A stretch of 25,266 bases of DNA from Desulfobulbaceae bacterium. Lineage in GTDB: Bacteria > Desulfobacterota > Desulfobulbia > Desulfobulbales > Desulfocapsaceae. The stretch covers positions 1 to 25,266 of the forward strand of contig JAUVON010000004.1 of assembly GCA_030599175.1 (NCBI GenBank), in the 5' to 3' direction. This document shows positions 17,783 through 24,898 of the stretch, piece after piece. A program made the position numbers and the translations under genes. Below the pieces are notes generated by a model that saw only the letters and a list, made by a program, of their open reading frames with translations, searched no databases and was not told where the DNA came from. Positions within the stretch are counted from its first letter, which is position 1; every line of letters starts with the position of its first letter.

Positions 17783-18542
17783 ATGGTTGCTGTTTCTGCA
17801 GAAGTTTCCAGGAAATAATTTCCCGTTGGAATAGCTGCCTGCCGTAATCATGAAGGAGCGAAAGGGCTTCCTGCAGGATATTGCCGGAGATTCTCAGGCG
17901 GTGCAGTCTTTCCAGTGGTTGAGCCTGTGCTGACTGCAATATCTTTATCGTTCCCTGGGACAAACGAACGAGTCTGTTTCCTGTGCCGGAGCAGCTGGGA
18001 CAAATGAGACCACCGGTGGTTGTGTCGAAGCTGTAGTTGCGATTGGCGATAACCTGGGCGTTGCAGCCGTTGCAGGCTGTGAAATCGGGCCGATAGCCTA
18101 TAGTACCATAAAATCTGGTCAGAAAAAGTGCGAGAACTGCCGCGGGTTGCTGGTGTTGATCAATGTTGTGGAGGGCCCAGAGACAAAGGCGGAACAGGTG
18201 ATCATCAGCCTCTTCTTCGCGGATTGCTATGAGGAGGAATTCTCTGATAATTGATGCTATGGTGTATAGTTCAAAACTCTGGCGAATATTGATAAAACTG
18301 GTATGAACCTCAGCCTCTGAAAGGAATTTCAGGCTTTGGTTAGGTGATGCTTGATAAGTGATATGGAGGAAGCTGAATAACTCAAGTTTATTGACGAAAC
18401 GTTTTTTGGACCGTTTTGCTCCTTTGGCAATAGCCGAAATTCTGCCACTATCCCGGCTTAGAAAGGTAAGAATAACATCCGATTCGCCGTGTTCAAAACA
18501 ATCTAGAACTATGGCCTCCGTTTCTCTGGAGATCCTGGCCAT
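17766..18542 (-). CDS. recO: DNA repair protein RecO
   Basis: Recombination mediator that helps load RecA on single-stranded DNA with RecR and anneals SSB-coated strands. The 258 residues show an N-terminal OB-fold (EAIVLDCFEHGESDVILTF, then GRISAIAKGAKRSKKRF), a helical core, and a zinc site formed by Cys157, Cys160, Cys181 and Cys184 (CNGC and CPSC). The E. coli protein lacks such cysteines, while many other bacterial RecO proteins have them. The ATG at 18542 overlaps the stop of the preceding rodZ-like gene as TAATG, so translation is probably coupled. It is the last gene of the surA-like, rodZ-like, recO unit. The final five codons (SNQNK) lie in a dispersed repeat, so the C-terminus may have been reshaped by it. 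Confidence 0.95.
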   Translation of the reverse strand: MARISRETEAIVLDCFEHGESDVILTFLSRDSGRISAIAKGAKRSKKRFVNKLELFSFLHITYQASPNQSLKFLSEAEVHTSFINIRQSFELYTIASIIREFLLIAIREEEADDHLFRLCLWALHNIDQHQQPAAVLALFLTRFYGTIGYRPDFTACNGCNAQVIANRNYSFDTTTGGLICPSCSGTGNRLVRLSQGTIKILQSAQAQPLERLHRLRISGNILQEALSLLHDYGRQLFQREIISWKLLQKQQPSNQNK

Positions 18543-19156
18543 TATTGCGCAGGAAGGGCTTCTGCGGTCTGCTGTTCTGGGTCGGATTTTTCACTAGTTC
18601 GGGTCTTTGACTTAATTTCCGTTATTTCAAAGAGTGGTGCGTCATCGTCCGATTGGGTTGTGTTTTCGATCACCTTCTCGGATTCTGGAGGATTTTTGAA
18701 ATTTCTTAACTTCTCACTGAGGTAGGAGGCCGGGTTCCAGGAAAAATACCAGGATAAAAAGGCTCCGATCAGAAGGAGGAATAAAATGATTAACCCTGTA
18801 TAGGAAATGGGCATGGTCGTGGGGCGTCTGGCCAGATTTTTTACCTGTAAACCCTGCTTGTGAGGAGGCGTCGGTTGTCCTTTTGTTCCCGGGTGTAGAG
18901 CTTTTTCCTGTGAATAATTGTGTAATATCTCAATGGGGTCTAAGTCGAGTGTCTTGGCATATAGAGTGTAAAAACCGCGAGCAAAGGCTTCTGCGGGCAA
19001 TGATTTAAAATCGTCATTTTCTATTGCCTTGAGGCTTGCAATGGTGATCTTTGTCGTATCAGAGACATTCTCCAAATCCAAACCCAGATTGATACGAGTC
19101 TGGTGGAGAAGGTTACCTACTGTTGTGTATTCTGTGTCGGGGGATTCAAGGGACAT
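18542..19156 (-). CDS. RodZ-like membrane protein with N-terminal helix-turn-helix
   Basis: A 204-residue protein with the RodZ architecture: an N-terminal cytoplasmic HTH_25/Xre-like domain at about 10-85 (VGNLLHQTRINLGLDLENVS, ITIASLKAIENDDFKSLPAE, AFARGFYTLYAKTLDLDP), a basic linker (NLARRPTT, about 107-114), one membrane helix at about 117-139 (ISYTGLIILFLLLIGAFLSW) and a short polar, probably periplasmic tail. RodZ normally helps anchor MreB to the membrane for rod shape. The usual C-terminal DUF4115 beta domain is missing: only about 65 disordered-looking residues follow the helix. It sits between surA-like (15 bases upstream) and recO (1-base overlap). A cytoskeletal role is inferred from the HTH-TM layout; it could be a shorter relative with another job. 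Confidence 0.82.
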   Translation of the reverse strand: MSLESPDTEYTTVGNLLHQTRINLGLDLENVSDTTKITIASLKAIENDDFKSLPAEAFARGFYTLYAKTLDLDPIEILHNYSQEKALHPGTKGQPTPPHKQGLQVKNLARRPTTMPISYTGLIILFLLLIGAFLSWYFSWNPASYLSEKLRNFKNPPESEKVIENTTQSDDDAPLFEITEIKSKTRTSEKSDPEQQTAEALPAQ

Positions 19157-19171
19157 TTTCTCGGTTCCTGG

Positions 19172-20188
19172 CTACAATTTTTGTATATATGCTTTTTCTT
19201 TTAATTCTACCACCCACTCCGAGTAGGCATCTTTGAGTTTTTTCTCATAAAGTTCTTTTTTGATTTCCTCTTTTACCTCTTCGTAGGAAGCGGTGATAAC
19301 GATTGCATTATCGTCTCCCGACAAGAGCTTAAAGAATTGGTAACCGGCATCGGTTGTTATAATCTCACTGATACTGCCGGGAGCTAGAGAAGCTACTGCG
19401 GAACGCATGGCGGGAGCCATTTCATCCAGTGTGAAGGTCCCTATATCGCCGCCATCGCTAGCCGAGGGCAAGTCGGAGAACTTTTTTGCCAGCATCCTGA
19501 AATCCTGACCATTGAGGGCAAGATTATGAACACGTTCGGCACGTTTACGGGTACGTTCTTTTTGTTCCGCCGGTTTTGTGAGGTCTGCGTTGTTTGCCAA
19601 GGAAAATCCAATCTGGAGGAGGTAATAACTTCCTTCTTCCACCCTGTAGGTATAGTGCTCGTCGTAATAATCGAGAATCATTGGTTCAGTAATGATGATT
19701 TTTGATCGCACAACAAAACTGACGATTTTACCCTGGAGTATTTGAGCTGCAATGTTTCTCTTGTAACTTTCTTCTGTCAAACCGGATTGTTCCAGTTTTT
19801 TATTGAAAGCGGGTTTACTCAGTCCGGAACGGGAATGAACCTTCTCATAACCGTCTTCAATTTCTTTATCGCTGACTGAAACACGGTATTCCTTTGCTTT
19901 CTGGGCAATGAGTTGACGGACGATGAGTCCATCAAGGGTTGTTGCGCGAGCTTTTGCCAGTGCCTGTAGCAGGGATTCCCCTGAGTTGTTTTGGGCAATT
20001 GCCATATATAATCCTGCAGCTTCCTCTTCAACTTCAGAGAGTGTGATAATATCATTATTTACGACTGCGACAACTTTATCGACGAGTTCAGACATTGCGG
20101 TTGAGGGCAGTAGAAAAACACAAACAGTATAGAGAATAACCTGTAGAATATAATGGTGGATCCGGGGTATTAAATATAGGCGCTGCAT
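19172..20188 (-). CDS. surA: SurA-like periplasmic peptidyl-prolyl isomerase/chaperone
   Basis: Predicted periplasmic chaperone for outer-membrane proteins. The 338 residues begin with a signal peptide (about 1-32, VILYTVCVFLLPSTAMS) followed by the typical SurA start ELVDKVVAVVNNDIITLSEV. The N-terminal chaperone domain runs to about 170. One PpiC/parvulin domain at about 175-285 has AKKFSDLPSASDGGDIGTF and AGYQFFKLLSGD. A C-terminal helix completes the chaperone fold. Classic SurA has two parvulin domains; this one has a single one, as in many delta-proteobacterial relatives. AAGGA lies 5 bases before the ATG. It is the first gene of the unit with rodZ-like and recO, and its leader contains repeat copy B. 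Confidence 0.88.
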   Translation of the reverse strand: MQRLYLIPRIHHYILQVILYTVCVFLLPSTAMSELVDKVVAVVNNDIITLSEVEEEAAGLYMAIAQNNSGESLLQALAKARATTLDGLIVRQLIAQKAKEYRVSVSDKEIEDGYEKVHSRSGLSKPAFNKKLEQSGLTEESYKRNIAAQILQGKIVSFVVRSKIIITEPMILDYYDEHYTYRVEEGSYYLLQIGFSLANNADLTKPAEQKERTRKRAERVHNLALNGQDFRMLAKKFSDLPSASDGGDIGTFTLDEMAPAMRSAVASLAPGSISEIITTDAGYQFFKLLSGDDNAIVITASYEEVKEEIKKELYEKKLKDAYSEWVVELKEKAYIQKL

Positions 20189-20223
20189 AGGAATCCTTTA
20201 GTGCCTTACTCCAGAACTTCTGC

Positions 20224-20344
20224 AATAAAAAACAAGAGATAAGCGCAGACTTCGAATTGAGGAAGGTCGTTTAAAATTATATGGTTGAATATACTTTCAT
20301 GGCACTTATCCAAGCATTTTAAAATTCCGATTTATTCGGGTTAG
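20224..20344. repeat. Dispersed repeat, copy B, upstream of the surA-like gene
   Basis: A 121-base copy in the same orientation as copy A. The exact left block is 20224-20244, the middle block is 20248-20278 and the right block is 20321-20344. It differs from copy A by a short left spacer (GCA instead of the hairpin) and a 42-base insert between the middle and right blocks. Copies A and B are about 2.5 kb apart and bracket the three-gene operon. Confidence 0.75.
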
Positions 20345-20663
20345 CTGTTTTTTTGTTAGTGTCTGCCTTAAAATGGGCTTTGGTAGGTGTTGCTAAAAAG
20401 AATTAAGTATAATCGGTCATTGTGCACATGTACAGTAACTCTTATCGTCTGATTTACGATAGATTTGTAAAAAGCTTTATTTTCGGGTGTCGGCCAAATA
20501 GTGTATATGGCTTTTTAAGCATTATCAGCCTTGATAAAGATGTAAAAAGCTGAATTTTTAACCAGGCTCAGTTGACTTTCCTGTTATATGGAATATTTTA
20601 TCGCAAGAATATATCGTATTAAGTAGAAGTGGTGAAAATTGAGTTTCCTTTTGGAGCATATAG
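20345..20663. other. AT-rich intergenic stretch before the TlpA-like gene
   Basis: About 320 bases without a gene. It has two loose direct repeats of TGTAAAAAGCT (near 20466 and 20540) and a short inverted pair ATCGT/ACGAT near 20446-20462. A possible promoter for the downstream gene is TTGACT (20572-20577) with TATTTT (20594-20599) at 16-base spacing, about 65 bases before the ATG. No RNA gene was recognised. Confidence 0.35.
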
Positions 20664-21167
20664 ATGAAAAAAATACAGTCCATTGTTTCAGTTTTTTGTT
20701 TTTGTTTAATTCTGACGCTCTCTTTAGCAATGGTCGGATCTGTCAAAGCAAGTACTAAAATGCCTGAATTCTCATTAAAGAATGTTCGTGATGGCAGTGT
20801 TATCAATAGTAGTTCTTTCGCTGGCAAGGTGTTGTATATAACATTTTTTGCAACCTGGTGCCCTCCCTGCGTTCAAGAGGTGCCGGTTCTGGTGGAACTG
20901 CAAGATCAGCTGGCCGATTCCGGATTTTCGGTTGTCGGTCTTTCTGTTGACCAGGAGGGGTCGTCTGTTGTTGCAGGTTTTGCAAAGAAAAATGCAATCA
21001 ATTATCCTGTTTTGATGACGGAGTTCAAAACTACTACGGATTTTGGGGGGATTTTTGGTATTCCTGTTGCTTTTTTAGTAAACAGAGCTGGCAATGTTGT
21101 AAAAAGATATACCGGTTATGTCCAGCATAGAGTCCTTGAGAAGGATATTCGCAGTTTACTTAATTGA
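20664..21167 (+). CDS. TlpA-like exported thioredoxin
   Basis: Predicted periplasmic thiol-disulfide oxidoreductase of the TlpA/ResA group. The 167 residues have a signal peptide (about 1-30, KKIQSIVSVFCFCLILTLSL, ending VKAS). The thioredoxin fold has the active site TWCPPC (Cys66 and Cys69) and the cis-proline loop FGIPVAF. The VLYITFFATWCPPC, VVGLSVDQEG and NYPVLMTEF segments are typical of this family, whose members often reduce apocytochrome c or peptide thiols. GGAG lies about 9 bases before the ATG. It may support the ccsA-type cytochrome maturation genes further right, but the partner is not proven. The gene ends in TGA, which is also the first bases of the inverted-repeat element at 21166. 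Confidence 0.9.
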   Translation: MKKIQSIVSVFCFCLILTLSLAMVGSVKASTKMPEFSLKNVRDGSVINSSSFAGKVLYITFFATWCPPCVQEVPVLVELQDQLADSGFSVVGLSVDQEGSSVVAGFAKKNAINYPVLMTEFKTTTDFGGIFGIPVAFLVNRAGNVVKRYTGYVQHRVLEKDIRSLLN

Positions 21168-21298
21168 TGGAATCGTAAAAACTCAAATTCTTCGCTACCC
21201 CGTCATTCCCGCGTAGGCGGGAATCTTGTCATTTCAACACCTCTTGGATTCCCGCCTACGCTGGAATGACGTAGCAGGGGACTTTTTACTTAGCCATC
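21166..21298. repeat. 133-bp inverted-repeat element with GATGG ends
   Basis: The left end GATGGAATCGTAAAAACTC (21166-21184) and the right end GACTTTTTACTTAGCCATC (21280-21298) are imperfect 19-base inverted repeats (14 of 19). Inside, 21195-21225 and 21247-21274 form a stem of at least 25 bp around CATTCCCGCGTAGGCGGGAATC-type sequence, a widespread intergenic motif in Proteobacteria, with a loop of about 21 bases. The left end begins in the stop codon of the TlpA-like gene. It could also act as a terminator for that gene. No coding sequence. Confidence 0.75.
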
Positions 21299-21397
21299 TT
21301 AATTAAGTAATTAAGTAATCTCTATTGCACCAATTATAAAAATTTAATACACTGTCTTCAGCTTTGAAAAGTAGGTTGATTACAGTTCTACTATAGG

Positions 21398-21412
21398 TGG
21401 AGGGTTCCTCCA
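21398..21412 (+). promoter_or_regulatory. Small leader hairpin before the 69-residue exported protein
   Basis: TGGAGG (21398-21403) pairs with CCTCCA (21407-21412) across GTT, about 18 bases before GGAGAAGG and 30 before the ATG. A possible promoter is TTGAAA (21364-21369) with TACTAT (21389-21394), though the 19-base spacing is long, so a transcript start near the hairpin is only a suggestion. It may stabilise the 5' end or hide ribosome binding. Confidence 0.3.
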
Positions 21413-21442
21413 TCTAACTAATTAGTAAAGAGGAGAAGGACA

Positions 21443-21652
21443 ATGAACAAAAAAATCGTATCTATGGCTCTGGTTCTGGTATTTGCTCTCAGCACTGCAA
21501 CTGTTGGTTTTGCAGCCAAATTGAAATGTACCGTTGATTCAGTCGAGGGCGACAAAGTAACCATGACCTGCGCAAAGGCTGATAAAATGGCAAAAGGTGA
21601 TCAAGTTAAAGTTACTCCAGCTAAGAAGAAGGGTGCTATTGAGGGTTGCTAA
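21443..21652 (+). CDS. Small exported protein, ExtJ-like
   Basis: A 69-residue protein with a clear signal peptide (about 1-24, MNKKIVSMALVLVFALSTAT, ending GFAA) and a mature part of about 45 residues with AKLKCTVDSVEGDKVTMTCA, MAKGDQVKVTP and a C-terminal EGC. It has three cysteines (in LKC, MTC and EGC). The beta-rich KCTVDSVEGDKVTMTC pattern resembles, from memory, small proteins annotated as ExtJ of selenite/tellurite reduction operons in Geobacter relatives, but no ext operon is visible. Strong GGAGAAGG before the ATG, a leader hairpin and a good terminator suggest an abundant single-gene transcript. Function unknown; a periplasmic metal or redox binding role is conceivable. Confidence 0.8.
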   Translation: MNKKIVSMALVLVFALSTATVGFAAKLKCTVDSVEGDKVTMTCAKADKMAKGDQVKVTPAKKKGAIEGC

Positions 21653-21684
21653 TTGACATAGCGCGGATTATTAGGTATTTTTTT

Positions 21685-21721
21685 GGTCGGTTGATTTCAG
21701 GTCAACCGGCCATTTTTTTTT
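21685..21721 (+). terminator. Rho-independent terminator after the small exported protein
   Basis: A 10-bp stem, GGTCGGTTGA (21685-21694) with TCAACCGGCC (21702-21711) and one mismatch, loop TTTCAGG, followed by A and a run of nine T. It lies about 33 bases after the stop at 21652. Confidence 0.88.
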
Positions 21722-21762
21722 CTATCTATTTGGGTTGGGATACTTTCAAGTTGAGGTGAGTT

Positions 21763-22569
21763 TTGGAGTTACTAAAAGCTATGGTTCTGGGAGCCATTCA
21801 AGGGTTGACTGAGTTTCTGCCGATCTCCAGCTCCGGTCACCTGGTTATCGGTTCCGAGTTGATGAATTTCCAGGAACAGGGAGTCGTTTTTGATGTCTTT
21901 GTTCATCTCGGAACGCTGCTTGCTGTTATAATCGTTTTCAGAAAAGACCTTGTAGAAATGATAAAGGCTCCTTTTGACTTTTTTCAGGGAAAAAAGAGTG
22001 ACTCTGTAAAGCACTACTTTTTACTGGATATATACGTTATTGTTGCAACATTGCCTGCAGTGGTCGTCGGTCTCTTTTTTAAAGATCGTATTGAATTACT
22101 CTTTGGTAATATTCTGGTCGTCTACAGTATGTTGGTCGTGACTGGAATCCTTATGATTACGGCAAGGTATTTACCTCCACAGGATAAACCGATTACCTGG
22201 TTTCGCAGTCTTCTGGTGGGTTGTGCCCAGGCCTGTGCGATCCTGCCTGGTCTTTCCCGTTCTGGTTCAACGATTTTCGCCGGCATTGCTCTGGGGGTTG
22301 ATCGTGAGAAGATCGCCAGGTTTTCATTTATTATGTCGATTCCTGCAATCCTGGGGGCAGCCGTGTTGCAGTTAGGTGAACTTGTTCAGCATCCACTGGA
22401 GAACGGTACGCTCATAAATTTTTGTGCAGGAGCGATAATGGCTGCACTGTCGGGATATTTCGCAATTAAGCTACTGCTCGATATTATTCGTAGAAACAGA
22501 TTACAGTGGTTCGGTTATTATTGTTTATTGGTTGCCGGCATGGGCTTTTGGTATCATTTTTTCTCATAG
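21763..22569 (+). CDS. uppP: Undecaprenyl-diphosphatase
   Basis: Inner-membrane enzyme (BacA/UppP) that removes a phosphate from undecaprenyl diphosphate to recycle the lipid carrier for cell-wall and O-antigen synthesis; overproduction gives bacitracin resistance. The 268 residues carry both signature regions: QGLTEFLPISSSGH at about 13-26 (Glu17, Ser22-24, His26) and LPGLSRSGST at 161-170 (Arg166). About eight hydrophobic helices are visible. The TTG at 21763 gives the family start MELLKAMVLGAIQG and has GAGGTGAG shortly upstream. It is the first gene of a plus-strand series after the terminator at 21685. Confidence 0.97.
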   Translation: MELLKAMVLGAIQGLTEFLPISSSGHLVIGSELMNFQEQGVVFDVFVHLGTLLAVIIVFRKDLVEMIKAPFDFFQGKKSDSVKHYFLLDIYVIVATLPAVVVGLFFKDRIELLFGNILVVYSMLVVTGILMITARYLPPQDKPITWFRSLLVGCAQACAILPGLSRSGSTIFAGIALGVDREKIARFSFIMSIPAILGAAVLQLGELVQHPLENGTLINFCAGAIMAALSGYFAIKLLLDIIRRNRLQWFGYYCLLVAGMGFWYHFFS

Positions 22570-22604
22570 TCATCAAACTTGAAGAAGATAGAAGTATAAA
22601 GTAT

Positions 22605-23300
22605 ATGGATATTCGAACACTCCCGGATACAGAGCGGGAAATATATAACCGGATTAAGAAAAAATATAAACTGACCTTTGATAACCTGAAGGCTGGAGAT
22701 AAACAGATCCGTTTATTGAAGATAGCTGATCTGGAACAATTCCTGGGAGGTAAAGATCCTTTTGCCAATGTCTCCGAATTTCCTTTTTGGACCCGGCTGT
22801 GGGATTCGGCAATGGTTCTGGCTTATGTGCTTGGTAATCAGCAAAAAACCGGGGGAAAGCGGTTGCTTGAATTGAGGGCGGGACTTGGCGCGCCAGGGCT
22901 TGCTGCCGCTACCGCCGGCTTTGATGTTACTCTCAGTGATTATGAAGATATAATTATGGATTTTCAAAAGGTAAGCGCAGCCGCTTCGGGGCTTTCAAAC
23001 ATAACGTTCACCCATCTGGACTGGCTGAATCCCGGTGAGATTGAGTCATTTGATATCCTGGCCGGGGCAGAGATACTTTTCCGGGATGACTTTTTTCAAC
23101 CTCTGCTGAACATTTTTCGAACCTGTCTGAAGCCAGGCGGCGAGATTTATCTGGCCCATGACGCACGGAGACAGAGTCTGCCGAAGTTTCTGGAGTTGGC
23201 TCAGGATGATTTTGATATTGGGATGAAAAAACAGACTTTAAGAAATAACGATAAAAATGTGACAATTATAATAAATCGTCTTCGCCGGAAGAAGCAATAA
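22605..23300 (+). CDS. Class I SAM-dependent methyltransferase, METTL21/lysine methyltransferase-like
   Basis: A 231-residue cytoplasmic methyltransferase. The pattern WTRLWDSAMVLAYVL before the SAM motif, LLELRAGLGAPGLAAA (87-102) and the acidic LSDYEDIIMDF (110-120) fit methyltransferase family 16 and related protein lysine methyltransferases. The usual motif I is ELGAGxGxxG; here Arg91 replaces the first glycine (ELRAGLG), which is odd for SAM binding. A later segment (ILAGAEILFRDDFFQPLLN) lies where the substrate-side acidic motif is usual. The ATG at 22605 was chosen because the upstream in-frame extension overlaps uppP and encodes an unrelated hydrophobic stretch; the Shine-Dalgarno (GAAG) is weak. 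It lies 35 bases after uppP and 27 before the sirC-like gene. Substrate unknown. Confidence 0.8.
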   Translation: MDIRTLPDTEREIYNRIKKKYKLTFDNLKAGDKQIRLLKIADLEQFLGGKDPFANVSEFPFWTRLWDSAMVLAYVLGNQQKTGGKRLLELRAGLGAPGLAAATAGFDVTLSDYEDIIMDFQKVSAAASGLSNITFTHLDWLNPGEIESFDILAGAEILFRDDFFQPLLNIFRTCLKPGGEIYLAHDARRQSLPKFLELAQDDFDIGMKKQTLRNNDKNVTIIINRLRRKKQ

Positions 23301-23327
23301 CCTGTCGATGATTGAGGATCTCTTCCC

Positions 23328-24011
23328 ATGTCTTTATATCCCGTTAATCTGAACATTGCCAATCGTCTGTGTGTTGTTATTGGTGGTGGGAGTGTTGCGC
23401 TCAGGAAGGTTAAAAATCTGCTTGATTGCGATGCTGTTGTTCGGATTGTGAGCCCGTATGTGGAGCCGGGGTTGAAGAAAATTATACTTAAAAATCAGCT
23501 GGAATGGTTTGAAAGAGAATATGCTAAAGGTGATTTACAGGGCGCATTTCTCGCCTTTGCAGCAACCAGTGACCCTGATGTGCAGCTGCAGGTGAAAGAA
23601 GAGGCACACAAATATCAGGCTATACTCAACAGTGCTGATGATCCTGTAGGGAGTGATTTTCATGTCCCGGCACATTTCAGGCGAGGGAAGATGCTGGTCA
23701 CAGTGTCCACCGGTGGCGGCAGCCCGGCCATGTCTAAACAGATTCGAGAGAGACTGGAGTTGGACTTTGGTTCGGAATATGAAGTAGTTGTCGATTTCCT
23801 GGCTATGGTAAGGGAAGATGTTGTTAATGGTGAGGTCGATTCGTCCACTCGCCAGAAGCTGTTCCACAATCTTTTAAAGGTTGATCTCCTGGGGCTGGTT
23901 CGTGAGAGTAACTGGTTTGACTTGCAGATGGTGCTGTTGCAGGAGCTCCCTGAAAACATTGATGCGGTAGCACTTATCAAACGTTTTCTAGATGAACATG
24001 ATAAAAAATAG
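23328..24011 (+). CDS. sirC: Precorrin-2 dehydrogenase / siroheme synthase N-terminal type
   Basis: NAD-dependent enzyme converting precorrin-2 to sirohydrochlorin, as in the N-terminal half of CysG and yeast Met8. The 227 residues begin MSLYPVNLNIANRLCVVIGG and contain the Rossmann loop VIGGGSVALRKV (17-28), AFAATSDPDVQ and the conserved STGGGSPAMSKQIRERLE of the dimerisation domain. There is no uroporphyrinogen methyltransferase domain, so that step is encoded elsewhere. Some relatives also insert iron; I cannot judge that here. GAGGA lies 9 bases before the ATG. Neighbours ccsA-like and hemA place it in a tetrapyrrole unit. In sulfate reducers the product supplies siroheme for sulfite reductase and can feed an alternative heme route (inference). 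Confidence 0.92.
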   Translation: MSLYPVNLNIANRLCVVIGGGSVALRKVKNLLDCDAVVRIVSPYVEPGLKKIILKNQLEWFEREYAKGDLQGAFLAFAATSDPDVQLQVKEEAHKYQAILNSADDPVGSDFHVPAHFRRGKMLVTVSTGGGSPAMSKQIRERLELDFGSEYEVVVDFLAMVREDVVNGEVDSSTRQKLFHNLLKVDLLGLVRESNWFDLQMVLLQELPENIDAVALIKRFLDEHDKK

Positions 24012-24070
24012 AGAGAAGGTTTGGGTTGTTGTCCAATTAGAGATTGTTAAAATTTTAGACTGGAATAGGA

Positions 24071-24898
24071 ATGAATGAGATAAGTGACCTGCTTTTTCTG
24101 TCTGTGCTGGGAGTTACTTTTATCGCAGGTGCGGCGTATCTGGTCTTTTTCTTCAGTCAGAATATACAGGTACGAAAAATTGCAAGGATGATTCTGGTTG
24201 TTTCAGGGATTCTTCAGACTTTGTATATTATTTCACGTTATATACTGGTAGGGCATACCCCGATAACTTCTCAGCATGAGGCGGTAGTATTTTTTGCCTG
24301 GTCAACCACCTGGGCCTATCTGTCGTTCAGGTGGCGATACACCGTAAAGAATTTTGGAACTCTTGTAACCATTCTTATTTTTTCTCTTCTGCTGATTTCT
24401 TCTGTTTCATCCCGTGACATAACGCCGCTGGTTCCGGCTCTGCAGAGTTGGTGGCTGCCTGTTCATGCCGGAGTATCCCTTGTTGCATATGGTTTTCTCT
24501 CTCTCGCATTTTGTGGAGGGATTATGTATCTGCTTCAGGAGAGGGAACTGAAGAGTAAGCGGTTCGGGTATTTCTTTTCTCGTTTTCCATCACTTGAATC
24601 TCTGGATCAGTTGAACAGTCATTGTTTGACTACCGGTTTTGTCTTTTTAACTTTAGGTATTGTGACCGGATCAATCTGGGCTCGGCAGGCCTGGGGAACA
24701 TACTGGCAATGGGATCCGAAAGAGACATGGTCCTTGATTACCTGGTTTATCTACCTTGTACAAATTCATCAGAGATTTACGGTTGGCTGGCGGGGGAAGA
24801 GGGGTGCCGTCATGGCCATTGTCGGTTTTGCTGCAGTTGTCTTCACCCTGTGGGGAGTAACGTATCTGCTGGGAGGAGCCCATAGCTATGCAGGGTGA
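24071..24898 (+). CDS. ccsA: Cytochrome c biogenesis protein CcsA/HemX-like
   Basis: A multi-pass inner-membrane heme-handling protein of 275 residues with about eight hydrophobic helices. The heme-binding tryptophan-rich motif WGTYWQWDPKETWSLITW is at 208-225. Histidines that could ligate heme are in SQHEAVVFF, PVHAGVSL and IHQRF. CcsA works with CcsB in system II cytochrome c maturation, while HemX, a close relative encoded just before hemA, affects glutamyl-tRNA reductase level in Bacillus. Position directly before hemA favours the HemX-type context, but the WWD motif is complete, so a heme transport role is possible. Start at ATG 24071, with GGA 6 bases upstream. Its last 11 bases overlap the hemA start. 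Confidence 0.88.
   Translation: MNEISDLLFLSVLGVTFIAGAAYLVFFFSQNIQVRKIARMILVVSGILQTLYIISRYILVGHTPITSQHEAVVFFAWSTTWAYLSFRWRYTVKNFGTLVTILIFSLLLISSVSSRDITPLVPALQSWWLPVHAGVSLVAYGFLSLAFCGGIMYLLQERELKSKRFGYFFSRFPSLESLDQLNSHCLTTGFVFLTLGIVTGSIWARQAWGTYWQWDPKETWSLITWFIYLVQIHQRFTVGWRGKRGAVMAIVGFAAVVFTLWGVTYLLGGAHSYAG

Noticed and set aside
20405..20470. Palindromic TGTGCACATGTACA and ATCGT/ACGAT pairs as a regulator site or small RNA
   Set aside because: Short, imperfect and without a promoter or terminator around them; cannot be separated from chance.
22506..22604. Upstream extension of the methyltransferase reading frame into uppP
   Set aside because: The added residues are a shadow of the uppP 3' end in another frame; the ATG at 22605 fits the domain start.
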